Below are positions 8,147-15,967 of a stretch of DNA of 64,000 bases, piece by piece (position 1 is the first letter of the stretch; the number at the start of each line of letters is the position of its first letter). The stretch comes from Bin87 sp963666415 (GTDB taxonomy: Bacteria; Chloroflexota; Dehalococcoidia; Lucifugimonadales; UBA3495): assembly GCA_963666415.2 (NCBI GenBank), contig CAXXPD010000003.1, forward strand, positions 2,852,001 to 2,916,000. Reading direction: 5' to 3'. The translations under genes and the position numbers were made by a program. Under the pieces are notes generated by a model. That model had not been told where the DNA came from. It saw only the letters and a program-made list of their open reading frames with translations, and searched no databases.

Positions 8147-9655
8147 ATGGCAGTCAGCGGACAAGAGCTAGTATCACTCATCAGACGACAGATCGAGGAG
8201 TTCGGCGGCGACCTGACTCTCGTAGACGTGGGCACGGTGTTGCAGGTCGGCGACGGTATTGCCAGCATTCAGGGCTTGCAGAGCGTGCGTTCTAATGAGC
8301 TACTGGACTTTGGCAACGATGTGCTCGGCCTGGCGCTCAACCTGGAGGCCGACGTGGTTGGCGCCGCCATCCTCGGCGACCCCAACGCCGTGAAAGAGGG
8401 CGACCGGGTAAGAGCCACCGGACAAATTATTGAGGTCCCCGTCGGCGATGGACTCCTGGGCCGCGTGGTGGATCCGTTGGGTCGTCCGCTGGATGGCAAG
8501 GGCCCCATTGCCAGCGACCGCACCATGCCCGTAGAGCGAACGGCTCCCAACGTGGTGGTTCGCAAGTCCGTCGATACCCCGGTACAAACCGGCATCAAGG
8601 CTATTGACGCCATGATTCCCATTGGCCGCGGCCAGCGAGAACTGATTATTGGCGACCGCTCCACCGGCAAAACGGCCATCGCCATCGACACCATCATTAA
8701 CCAGCGCGAAACCGACCTGATCTGCATTTACGTGGCCATCGGCCAGAAACAGGGCAAGGTTTCGCAGGTGGTGGGTATCCTGGAAGAATACGGCGCCATG
8801 GATCACACTATTGTGGTGAACGCCGGCTCCGCTGATTCCGCGCCTTTGCAATTCATCGCGCCCTATGCCGGTTGCGCCATGGGCGAGGCTTTCATGGAGG
8901 AGGGCAAGGACGTGCTCATCGTTTACGATGACCTGACCAAGCACGCCTGGGCCTACCGTCAGATGTCGCTGCTGCTGCGCCGTCCCGCCGGCCGCGAGGC
9001 TTACCCGGGCGACGTATTCTACCTGCACAGCCGGCTGCTGGAACGAGCCGCCCGGATGGACGACGCCTTTGGCGGGGGGTCGATTACGGCCTTGCCCATC
9101 ATCGAGACGCAGGCCGGCGACGTGTCCGCGTACATCCCAACCAACGTCATCTCCATTACCGACGGCCAGATTTACCTGGAGCCGGAATTGTTCAACGTGG
9201 GTATCCGACCGGCCATCAACGTGGGCTTGTCGGTTTCCCGAGTTGGCGGCGCGGCACAGACCCGGGCGGTGCGGCAGGTGGCTGGCAGCCTTCGCATGGA
9301 CCTGGCCCAGTATCGCGAATTGGCCACCTTCGCCCAGTTTGGCACCGCCGACCTGGACGCTTCAACCCGGGCGCAACTGGCGCGGGGTCAGCTGGCAACG
9401 GAGGCGCTGAAGCAGGGTCAATATCGACCGCTGAACCTGGGCGAGGAAGTGATGGTTCTCTTCGCGGTTAACTCCGGCCTCATGACAGACATACCGCTGG
9501 AACGCGTGGGAGCATTTGAAGAACAGCTGCTCCGCCACCTCAACGCGACCCATCCTGCGATCGGGCAAGCCATAATCGAGGCTGGCAACATTTCCGACGA
9601 TGTGAACGCCCAACTCACCGCAGCCATCAACGAATTCAAACCGACCTTTGGCTAA
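8147..9655 (+). CDS. atpA: ATP synthase F1 subunit alpha
   Basis: Alpha is the non-catalytic nucleotide-binding subunit. Its 502 residues match the family length. The P-loop is GDRSTGKT (about residue 169; most family members have GDRQTGKT). The family signature PAINVGLSVSRVGGAAQ is present in the C-terminal half. The ATG follows an AAGGAGA Shine-Dalgarno. The gene is intact and in the usual H-A-G order. Confidence 0.98.
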   Translation: MAVSGQELVSLIRRQIEEFGGDLTLVDVGTVLQVGDGIASIQGLQSVRSNELLDFGNDVLGLALNLEADVVGAAILGDPNAVKEGDRVRATGQIIEVPVGDGLLGRVVDPLGRPLDGKGPIASDRTMPVERTAPNVVVRKSVDTPVQTGIKAIDAMIPIGRGQRELIIGDRSTGKTAIAIDTIINQRETDLICIYVAIGQKQGKVSQVVGILEEYGAMDHTIVVNAGSADSAPLQFIAPYAGCAMGEAFMEEGKDVLIVYDDLTKHAWAYRQMSLLLRRPAGREAYPGDVFYLHSRLLERAARMDDAFGGGSITALPIIETQAGDVSAYIPTNVISITDGQIYLEPELFNVGIRPAINVGLSVSRVGGAAQTRAVRQVAGSLRMDLAQYRELATFAQFGTADLDASTRAQLARGQLATEALKQGQYRPLNLGEEVMVLFAVNSGLMTDIPLERVGAFEEQLLRHLNATHPAIGQAIIEAGNISDDVNAQLTAAINEFKPTFG

Positions 9656-9717
9656 ACTGAAAAACACTCGGTAACAAAGCACTAACGATCTATCGCCCAT
9701 AATCGTCAGGTTGAAAT

Positions 9718-10581
9718 ATGCCCAGCGTCAGAGACATACGGCGGCGCATCCGGAGCGTCGAAAATACCGGCAAGGTTACCAATGCCATGTCGTTGATCGC
9801 GGCGTCCAAGATGCGGCGGGCGCAGCAGGCGGTTACCGAAGGGCGGCCCTACGCCGAAAAGATTCACGAAGTGATCGCCGAGCTGGCCGCTCAACCTGCC
9901 GGCGAAGAAGACGCTACCCATGCGCTGTTGCAGGTGCGACCGGTCAACCGTATCGCGTTGGTAGTCGTCACTCCAGACCGCGGACTGGCCGGGGGTATGC
10001 ACTCCACCATCAACCGACGGGTCGCCCAGTTCATTCTGGACAGCGAGCCCCCGGTGCGGAGCATTGTGGTGGGTCGCAAAGGCCGGGACTTCCTGGTGCG
10101 TTACACTCAGGGAGTGCAGGCAGTATTTACCGATCTGGGAGACCGGGTTTCGCTGGCCGACACCACCGCCATTTCCCGCCTGGTTATCGACGACTACACG
10201 GCCGGGGAGGTTGACGAGGTGTACCTGTCCTATATGCGATTCGTCTCCACCGTGCAGCAGGTGCCGGTTATGGAACGCATCTTGCCGGTGGTGCCGGCGG
10301 AGTTGGACAGTACCCAGCGGGTGGGCTACATTTACGAACCGGACGCGGCAACGGTATTGAGCTCGCTGCTGCCCCAGTTTGTGGAAATGCAGGTTTACCA
10401 CGGAATCCTGGAAAGTATTGCCAGCGAGCAGTCGGCACGCATGGTCGCCATGCGCAACGCCACCGACAACGCGAACCAACTTTCCTCCGACCTGACGCTG
10501 GCAATGAACAAGCTGCGCCAGGACAGCATCACCAACGAGTTGCTGGACCTGATTGGCGGCCAAGTGGCGATGGAAGGTTAA
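9718..10581 (+). CDS. atpG: ATP synthase F1 subunit gamma
   Basis: Gamma is the central rotor shaft. The N-terminal helix MPSVRDIRRRIRSVENTGKV with NAMSLIAASKMRRAQ, and the C-terminal helix MVAMRNATDNANQLSSDL with INELLDLIGG-like sequence, are the conserved ends that form the coiled coil inside the head. The central TPDRGLAGGMHSTINR is the family's DRGLCGxxN-type motif. The 287-residue length is normal. Unlike most operons, atpD does not follow directly, because an unrelated small gene intervenes. Confidence 0.97.
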   Translation: MPSVRDIRRRIRSVENTGKVTNAMSLIAASKMRRAQQAVTEGRPYAEKIHEVIAELAAQPAGEEDATHALLQVRPVNRIALVVVTPDRGLAGGMHSTINRRVAQFILDSEPPVRSIVVGRKGRDFLVRYTQGVQAVFTDLGDRVSLADTTAISRLVIDDYTAGEVDEVYLSYMRFVSTVQQVPVMERILPVVPAELDSTQRVGYIYEPDAATVLSSLLPQFVEMQVYHGILESIASEQSARMVAMRNATDNANQLSSDLTLAMNKLRQDSITNELLDLIGGQVAMEG

Positions 10582-10606
10582 CGACGGCCCGTCATGACTG
10601 CACGAA

Positions 10607-10996
10607 ATGCCCCAACCCAAGGCAACGGATTACGGCCCGGACTACAACCCGGACTACAACCCAGACTAGGACGACGAGTATTTACTCCCGTTTCGCATAC
10701 CGGCCGGGTTTTACAAATGGTTTGTGATCATCTACGGAGTGACCGTTGCCGGAAGAAGCGCCCTCGAAGCATACGATCAGATCATCGTTCTGTACGCCCC
10801 GTGGTACGATATACCATCGGCAATTCTGAATGAGCTGAGCATTGGATTCGTTCCGCACATCCTGATTAGTGCTGGTGTAACTGAGGCAATCAAAATGGTA
10901 CTGGCCGACATCTACGAAAGCAAAAACCGCCGCAAAGCGCAGTCCCAAGCCAACGGCCAGCTCTTCGACGAACCTCCCCCTGATTCCACCAACTGA
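10607..10996 (+). pseudogene. Unknown small gene between atpG and atpD, with an in-frame UAG
   Basis: From ATG 10607 the frame reads MPQPKATDYGPDYNPDYNPD, then TAG (10667-10669), then DDEYLLPFRIPAGFYKWFVI and on to a stop at 10994-10996, 129 codons in all. The frame is continuous on both sides of the TAG. The repeated Asp-Tyr pattern suggests that the TAG replaced a TAC (Tyr). The N-terminus is acidic and tyrosine-rich. The FYKWFVIIYGVTV stretch could be a short membrane-associated helix, and the C-terminal tail is polar. If the stop is real, only the part from GTG 10724 (90 aa) could be made separately. No homologue is recognised. UAG is used as a normal stop by neighbouring genes (atpI, atpE, atpF). 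Confidence 0.6.
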
Positions 10997-11044
10997 ATAC
11001 CTCAACGACTGCTCTCCAACCAACACGTCCGGAGGACACACAAA

Positions 11045-12442
11045 ATGCCCGGAAAGATTGCCCAAGTTATCGGTACGGTGGTGGACGTCGAGTTCCCCGC
11101 CGACCAGCTCCCCAATTTGTTCGATGCGCTGGATGTAGACAACTCCGGCGAACGTTTGGTGCTTGAAGTGCAGCAGCACATCGGCAACCACTGGGTACGC
11201 TGCCTGGCGTTGGGCACTACTGACGGCCTGGCTCGCGGCACCGAGGTAACCGACACCGGCGCCAAGGTTTCGGTGCCCGTTGGCCCGGAGACTCTCGGCC
11301 GCCTGTTCGACGTTACCGGTACGCCGCTGGACAATCTTGGCGCCGTGGAAGCGGCCCAGACCTGGCCCATCCACCGAGACCCACCGGCCTTCGACGACCA
11401 GAGTTCCACCGTGGAGATTCTGGAAACCGGTATCAAGGTGTTTGACCTCATTACGCCGTTCCCCAAGGGAGGCAAGGTGGGAGCCTACGGCGGCGCCGGC
11501 GTGGGCAAAACGGTCATCATTCAGGAACTCATCCGGAACATTGGCGCCGTGCACAGTGGCGTGTCCGTGTTCGCCGGCGTGGGCGAACGCTCCCGCGAGG
11601 GCAACGACCTGTGGCATGAAATGCAGGATTCCGGCGTGCTGAGCAGCACCGTGCTGGTTTTCGGCCAGATGAACGAAACGCCCGGCGTCCGCGCCCGCAT
11701 CGGCTTGACCGGCCTTACCATGGCCGAATACTTCCGCGAAGAGGAGAACCAGGATGTGCTGCTCTTCATCGACAACATCTATCGCTACATCCTGGCCGGC
11801 ATGGAAGTGTCGGCGCTGTTGGGACGGATGCCTTCCGCGGTGGGATACCAGCCCACGTTGAGCACCGAGATGGGTGCGTTGCAGGAACGGATTACGTCGA
11901 CCAAGAGCGGCAGCATCACATCTTTCCAGGCCATTTACGTGCCGGCGGACGACTACACCGACCCTGGCATCGTAACCACTTTCGGCCACCTTGACGCCGT
12001 GGTGTCGCTGGAACGCTCGCTGGCCGCGCAGGCCCTGTATCCGGCCGTTGACCCGCTGGCGTCCTTCGCCCGTATTCTGGAACCGCGCATCGTTGGCGAG
12101 GAGCACTATCGCGTAGCCCGCGGCGTTCAGCAGGTGTTGCAGCGGTACCGGGACTTGCAGGACATCATCGCTATTCTGGGAATCGAAGAACTGTCGGACG
12201 AAGACCGCCAGACGGTATTCCGCGCCCGCAAGATTCAGCGCTTCCTGACCCAGCCCTTCTTCGTTGCCGAAACCTTTACGAACCAGCCCGGGAAGTACGT
12301 CGCGCTGCGCGACACCGTGCGTGGATTTGCCGAGATTCTGGACGGCCAGCACGATGACCTGCCCGAGCAGGCGTTCTACATGGTTGGCACCATCGAAGAA
12401 GCGATTGAAAAAGCTCAGCAGATGCAAGCTGCGGTAGCGTAG
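11045..12442 (+). CDS. atpD: ATP synthase F1 subunit beta
   Basis: Beta is the catalytic subunit. The P-loop GGAGVGKT (about residues 148-155), GERSREGNDLWHEM with the catalytic Glu, the Walker B LLFIDNIYRYILAG, and the family signature region PSAVGYQPTLSTEMG are all present. The DELSEED-like EELSDEDR lies near the C-terminus. Length 465, intact. A CGGAGGA Shine-Dalgarno precedes the ATG, and atpC follows after 18 bases. Confidence 0.98.
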   Translation: MPGKIAQVIGTVVDVEFPADQLPNLFDALDVDNSGERLVLEVQQHIGNHWVRCLALGTTDGLARGTEVTDTGAKVSVPVGPETLGRLFDVTGTPLDNLGAVEAAQTWPIHRDPPAFDDQSSTVEILETGIKVFDLITPFPKGGKVGAYGGAGVGKTVIIQELIRNIGAVHSGVSVFAGVGERSREGNDLWHEMQDSGVLSSTVLVFGQMNETPGVRARIGLTGLTMAEYFREEENQDVLLFIDNIYRYILAGMEVSALLGRMPSAVGYQPTLSTEMGALQERITSTKSGSITSFQAIYVPADDYTDPGIVTTFGHLDAVVSLERSLAAQALYPAVDPLASFARILEPRIVGEEHYRVARGVQQVLQRYRDLQDIIAILGIEELSDEDRQTVFRARKIQRFLTQPFFVAETFTNQPGKYVALRDTVRGFAEILDGQHDDLPEQAFYMVGTIEEAIEKAQQMQAAVA

Positions 12443-12460
12443 CGTTCAGGAGTTGGCCCG

Positions 12461-12910
12461 ATGCCCATGCAGCTGCAAATAATCACCGCCGAACGCGAAG
12501 TGTTCTCCGGCGACGTGGACGCCCTGGTTGCGCCGGGCGTCGCCGGGCAACTTGGCATCTTGCCCAGCCACGCACCATTGATGACGGTGCTCCAGCCCGG
12601 CGAGCTGATGGTTCGCGCGGACGGCGAAGAGTCCTACCTGGCGTTGGGCGGCGGTTACATGGAGGTGCTGGGCAACCGCGTTACCATTCTCGCCGATGCC
12701 GCCGAAGATGTGGACGAAATCGATGAGGCACGCGCCCAGCAGGCCGTTGAGCGCGCTCGTCAGCGCATTGCGAACCGCGACGACGATGTGGAACTGGAAC
12801 GCGCGGTCGCTTCGTTGCGGCGGGCGCAGGTGCGAGTAACCGTGGCCCAAAGACGGCGTTCCAGCCCCCACCGATCCATTGCGGAGCGGCGTCAGGCGTC
12901 GATGCAGTAA
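12461..12910 (+). CDS. atpC: ATP synthase F1 subunit epsilon
   Basis: Epsilon regulates the rotor. The N-terminal beta-sandwich begins MQLQIITAEREVFSGDVDAL and contains GQLGILPSHAPLMTVLQPGE, the family hallmark. The C-terminal two-helix domain carries the coiled part AQQAVERARQRI and a long basic tail (RRRSSPHRSIAERR). 149 residues. It is the last gene of the operon and is convergent with rex 32 bases away. No obvious intrinsic terminator is seen in that gap. Confidence 0.95.
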   Translation: MPMQLQIITAEREVFSGDVDALVAPGVAGQLGILPSHAPLMTVLQPGELMVRADGEESYLALGGGYMEVLGNRVTILADAAEDVDEIDEARAQQAVERARQRIANRDDDVELERAVASLRRAQVRVTVAQRRRSSPHRSIAERRQASMQ

Positions 12911-12942
12911 ACGCGCGGAGCCGGTTGGTTGCCCGATGACGC

Positions 12943-13611
12943 CTAGTCGGTCAGATAGTAGGTCATCGACTGCAGCGCCAGCACGGGGTCGATGTTGCGC
13001 ACGGATACGCCGGCCGGAACCTGCGCATTGATCGGTGCGTAGTTCAGGATGGCGCGTACCCCGCATTCAACCAGTTGGTCGATAACCGACTGCGTGTCGG
13101 CGCTGGGGACGGCTACGATCGCGATGGTGATTTCGCGCGTCGCGACAGTTTCCGCCATATCGCTCATCGGTTGCACGGATACGCCGCCGACCGCCTCGCC
13201 AACGCGCCTCGGGCTGCTGTCAAAAGCGGCCACCAGGTGAAACCCGTCGGGATTGAAGCCAGGGTAATTCAGGATGGCGTTGCCCAGGCGTCCCACACCC
13301 ACGACGGCGACGTTCCATTCTGCGTCGAGGCCCAGAATCTGCTTCAGTTCGGTTAACAGGTGGCGCACCCGATAGCCGCGTCCCTGCTTGCCGAACCTCC
13401 CAAAGTAAGACAGGTCCTTGCGAATCTGCGCCGGCGTAACCTGCAGTTTCGCCCCCAATTGTTGCGAATTGGTTACTTCCACCCCGTCGTCCAGCAACTG
13501 GCTCAGGATGCGCACGTATTGGGGCAGGCGGGAAACCACCACCTCAGGAACATCTACGGCAGAAAAAGGCCCGTCAAGATGTGGAGGGGAATCGCTCAAA
13601 TCGGATGCCAT
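12943..13611 (-). CDS. rex: Redox-sensing transcriptional repressor Rex
   Basis: Rex senses the NADH/NAD+ ratio and represses respiratory and fermentative genes. An N-terminal winged helix (residues about 25-85) contains TPAQIRKDLSYFGRFGKQGR, the conserved DNA-recognition segment. It is followed by a Rossmann domain with GVGRLG (the Gly-rich NADH loop) and the AIVAVPSADTQ strand. The C-terminal helix (LALQSMTYYLTD) matches the domain-swapped helix. 222 residues. The location beside the ATP synthase operon fits a role in energy metabolism, but no clear Rex palindrome was found near either gene. Confidence 0.92.
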   Translation of the reverse strand: MASDLSDSPPHLDGPFSAVDVPEVVVSRLPQYVRILSQLLDDGVEVTNSQQLGAKLQVTPAQIRKDLSYFGRFGKQGRGYRVRHLLTELKQILGLDAEWNVAVVGVGRLGNAILNYPGFNPDGFHLVAAFDSSPRRVGEAVGGVSVQPMSDMAETVATREITIAIVAVPSADTQSVIDQLVECGVRAILNYAPINAQVPAGVSVRNIDPVLALQSMTYYLTD

Positions 13612-13693
13612 GTCAATAAGCCAGTTCGATAAGCCGTTCTCGGAGTAGCGCGGTTGCCCGATTCAGGCGCCGCAGAGCAGATGGTCCGCATGG

Positions 13694-13721
13694 TTGTGAG
13701 ACCACCCCGGTCGGCTATAAT
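13694..13721 (+). promoter_or_regulatory. Sigma-70-type promoter upstream of the DUF503 gene
   Basis: TTGTGA (13694-13699) and a perfect TATAAT (13716-13721) are spaced by 16 bases. They lie about 125 bases before the DUF503 start, in the gap after the divergently oriented rex. No convincing gene lies in the stretch between. Confidence 0.6.
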
Positions 13722-13845
13722 CTATCCCCCGGACTTGCCGGCGTCAATAGTGCGTCGGATGGCCCGCTACGAAAATCCGGCGGGACAGTGCCTGACGAGT
13801 ACGCCGCCGTCTCTGAATAGCAACTGGCAAAAACGGAGGTAACCC

Positions 13846-14145
13846 GTGCACGTAGGACTAGCCCGCATTGCGCTCCGTCTACCCGACAGCCAGAGCCTGA
13901 AGTCGCGTCGGCAGGTGGCCCGCAGCCTGACCGACCGGATTCGCGGGCGATTCAATGTGGCCGTGGCCGAAGACTCCGACGAAGATGGCGATGTGTGGCA
14001 GCGACTCACGCTGCTCGTGTCCTGCGTCAGCAACGACACCGGCCACGCCGATTCGATGCTGGCCAACGTGGTCGATTACATCGCCGCCAGCCGGCCTGAT
14101 CTGGAACTGCTGGACTACGGCACAGAGATCATCAGCGGCGTTTGA
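13846..14145 (+). CDS. DUF503 family protein (YlxP-like)
   Basis: A 99-residue member of the DUF503/YlxP family: HVGLARIALRLPDSQSLKSR (matching the family's LxLP.s.SLKdKR pattern), RRQVARSLTDRIRGRFNVAVAE and LVSCVSNDTGHADSML. Family members are small, have a ferredoxin-like fold, and are often near rbfA/infB; the function is unknown. The GTG start at 13846 has an excellent GGAGG Shine-Dalgarno 7 bases upstream. It is convergent with the SelW-like gene. Confidence 0.88.
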   Translation: MHVGLARIALRLPDSQSLKSRRQVARSLTDRIRGRFNVAVAEDSDEDGDVWQRLTLLVSCVSNDTGHADSMLANVVDYIAASRPDLELLDYGTEIISGV

Positions 14146-14188
14146 CCGGCGCGCCAACTAACAATAATGCCGCCCGCACCAACGCAAC

Positions 14189-14214
14189 GCGCCCCGGCAA
14201 CTCTACCGGGGCGC
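14189..14214. terminator. Hairpin between the convergent DUF503 and SelW-like genes
   Basis: A 9-bp perfect GC-rich stem (GCGCCCCGG 14189-14197 / CCGGGGCGC 14206-14214) with an 8-base loop sits between two converging genes. There is no T run on either side, so it may act as a bidirectional transcription barrier rather than a classic intrinsic terminator. Confidence 0.5.
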
Positions 14215-14240
14215 ACGGCGTTGGATCGGATGGCGGCGAA

Positions 14241-14510
14241 TCAGATTCGGTCGTATATGGCGCCCATCAAATCCTGCAAATCGGGGAACAGGTGAGCGTC
14301 TGGCGTGTGTTTGTGTTCGCCCACCAGCTCACCATCGATAATCACATCAAATTTGCCATGCTCCCCGGGGGTAAGCTTGAAGGTGGAGATGTTATCGCCG
14401 GTGCGAGTCAGGGCTTCGCTAGCCATCCAGGCAGCGCGTCCCGCGTGGCCTCAATCCCAGCAATAAACAATCTCAACTTCCAGGCGCTTGACATCAGGTC
14501 GCTGTGCCAT
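14241..14510 (-). CDS. SelW-like (Rdx family) selenoprotein with in-frame UGA (Sec)
   Basis: Reading from ATG 14510 gives MAQRPDVKRLEVEIVYCWD, then TGA (14453-14451), then GHAGRAAWMASEALT and on to TGA at 14243-14241: 89 codons before the stop. The YCWD-UGA stretch places the UGA exactly at the second position of the CxxU/CxxC redox motif of the thioredoxin-like Rdx (SelW/SelT/SelH) family. The rest fits the family: a helix, then FKLTPGEHGKFDVIIDGELV and a terminal LQDLMGAIYDRI helix. Treating the UGA as a stop would leave only a 61-residue ORF that lacks the active site. A SECIS-like hairpin follows the UGA. Family members are thiol redox proteins. The Sec reading is strongly suggested but unproven from the window alone. 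Confidence 0.85.
14418..14435 (-). promoter_or_regulatory. SECIS-like hairpin downstream of the UGA codon
   Basis: On the coding strand GCTGCC-TGGAT-GG(C)TAGC can form a hairpin: GCUGCC pairs with GG-UAGC with one bulged C, and the apical loop UGGAU has Gs near its 5' side. The loop begins about 22 bases after the UGA, within the spacing known for bacterial SECIS elements read by SelB. The stem is short, and pairing was judged by eye. Confidence 0.5.
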
Positions 14511-14599
14511 TGGTTCACTCCTCTGTCGCGCGAAACGCGAGATATGCGGGTTGCGCCGATGATATGCCTATTGTCAGCCGGATGCAATCATGGGCGCTA

Positions 14600-15807
14600 G
14601 TACCGTGTCAATCTGGTTTTGTAGGGTAGATATGCTGGAGCTTACGGCGAGCATCTTGGGTGGTAAACCGCCAGTCTATGGCTGATTTTGCTGCGTTGCG
14701 CTCGCGTTCGAGCGCCGCAACCTCTCGCCGCAGCTCCGGCTCATCGCTGATACGGCGGTTCAGACACCCTCTGCGGAAGACGCTCAACTCGATCTCAGCC
14801 ATGTTCAGCCAGCTGCCATGCGTAGGAGTGTAATGAAACTCGAGGCGTTGGGCGATGCGCCGAGCTTCGCACGGCTCAAATGCTTCGTAGAGCGAGCCGA
14901 GCTTGTGGGTGTTGAGGTTGTCCAGTACCAGCCTGACCACCTCGGCATCAGGGTAGGCCTCGTCCACCAGCCACCGCATCTGGTGCGCGAAGTCCACGGC
15001 AGTGCGGCGCTCGGTCACCTCCACATGTCTCCATCCACCCTTCGGCTCGCAGATCATGAACAGGTTCCGGGTCCCGTTTCGCTGGTACTCGGTGTCATAG
15101 CGTGCCACCCGTCCGGGGGCAGCCTCGATGGGCGGACGCACCTCCCCAGTCAATTGCCGGGAGGTCTCGTCGAAACACACTACCGGACGCTCCAGATTGT
15201 ACTCCGGTTGGTACAGGTCCAGCACGTCCTCCATCCGCGCCACGAACTCCCCGCTCACCTTGGGGATACACCACTCTTTCTTCTTCCAGGGCTTGAGTTC
15301 GTTTTTTTGAGTATCTGGCGCACCGTCTCCAGGGAGATGCTCTCGGCAAACTCCAACTCCACCACCTGGTCGGCCAACAACTGGAGTGTCCAGTGCGTGT
15401 GCCCTTCGGGCGCGGCGCGGCACGCGAAGGCGATCAGGTGCGCTTCCTGCTTGCCGTCCAGCTTGCGCTCCTGGCCCGGCCGCGGTCGGTCATTGATGGC
15501 GGCCTCAAGTCCTTCCTCCACGTACCGCTTCCGCGCTCTGGCGACCGTGGCCGCGTTGACCAACAGCACATCGGCTATCTCACGGTCCCGAAGCCCCTGG
15601 TCAGCCTTGAGCAGCGACAGCGCACGCTTCACGGTGCGCACTGACGCCTTGCCTCGCTGGGACACCCCATTGAGACGGGAGCGTTCGGCCTCGGTCAACT
15701 CTACTTTATACTTGATGGCAGCCATGGCTGGGCACTTCCTCACACAAAGATCATGCCCCAGTATGGCTGCTTTCTTATATTCTTACAAATCTACCTGGCA
15801 ACGGTAC
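14600..15807 (-). mobile_element. IS630-family insertion sequence, copy 1
   Basis: Ends GTACCGTGTCAATCTGG (14600) and the reverse complement GTACCGTTGCCAGGTAG (15807) form imperfect inverted repeats. A TA target duplication is at 14598-14599 and 15808-15809, as expected for IS630/Tc1-mariner elements. Its right side abuts a MITE and shares the TA with it. Confidence 0.85.
14608..15743 (-). CDS. IS630-family transposase made by -1 frameshifting (two overlapping ORFs)
   Basis: The first ORF (15743-15255) holds an N-terminal HTH region (VSQRGKASVRTVKRALSLL, REIADVLLVNAATVARARK). The second (15423-14608) holds the DDE domain: VVCFDETSRQL, LVLDNLNTHK and THGSWLNMAEIE with the catalytic Asp, Asp and Glu. 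They overlap at a seven-A run (positions 15302-15308, plus-strand T7). Reading A-AAA-AAC with a -1 slip joins QILKK to NELKPWKKKEW. The same A7 is at the same protein position in the IS630 copy at 38.8 kb, so the slip looks programmed. The joined product is about 375 aa, a normal family length. Confidence 0.85.
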
Positions 15808-15809
15808 TA

Positions 15810-15955
15810 AACTAAAGCCAAGGTGAAATGCGCAGATGGTGGGGGTCAAACGACGGAGCCGGGTCGTTCTCCAAGTACGGATGAGAGGGATTCACGGGCT
15901 TAACCCAGCTGATCATCATCGCCACTTAAATGTACATCCCACCTTGGCTTTAGTT
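15810..15955. mobile_element. MITE derived from the 35.6-kb IS630-type element
   Basis: This is a 146-bp non-coding unit with inverted ends AACTAAAGCCAAGGTG and CACCTTGGCTTTAGTT, bounded by TA (15808-15809 and 15956-15957). Its left end continues AAATGCGCAGA and its right end ATGTACATCCC. These match the two different termini of the larger IS630-type element at 35582-38277 (AAATGCGCAGA and ATGTGCATCCC respectively). It is therefore a deletion derivative mobilisable by that family. Confidence 0.8.
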
Positions 15956-15967
15956 TAGGTTGCCGGG

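Noticed and set aside
10682..12427. 581-residue minus-strand ORF opposite atpD
   Set aside because: Antisense shadow of atpD.
13654..13842. 62-residue ORF upstream of the DUF503 gene
   Set aside because: It overlaps the TTGTGA/TATAAT promoter and has no family resemblance or ribosome site.
14241..14453. Recoding of UGA as Trp or another residue genome-wide instead of selenocysteine
   Set aside because: UGA is used as an ordinary stop by other genes here (for example the same gene's own end and atpC-side genes), and the codon falls exactly on the Sec position of the motif.
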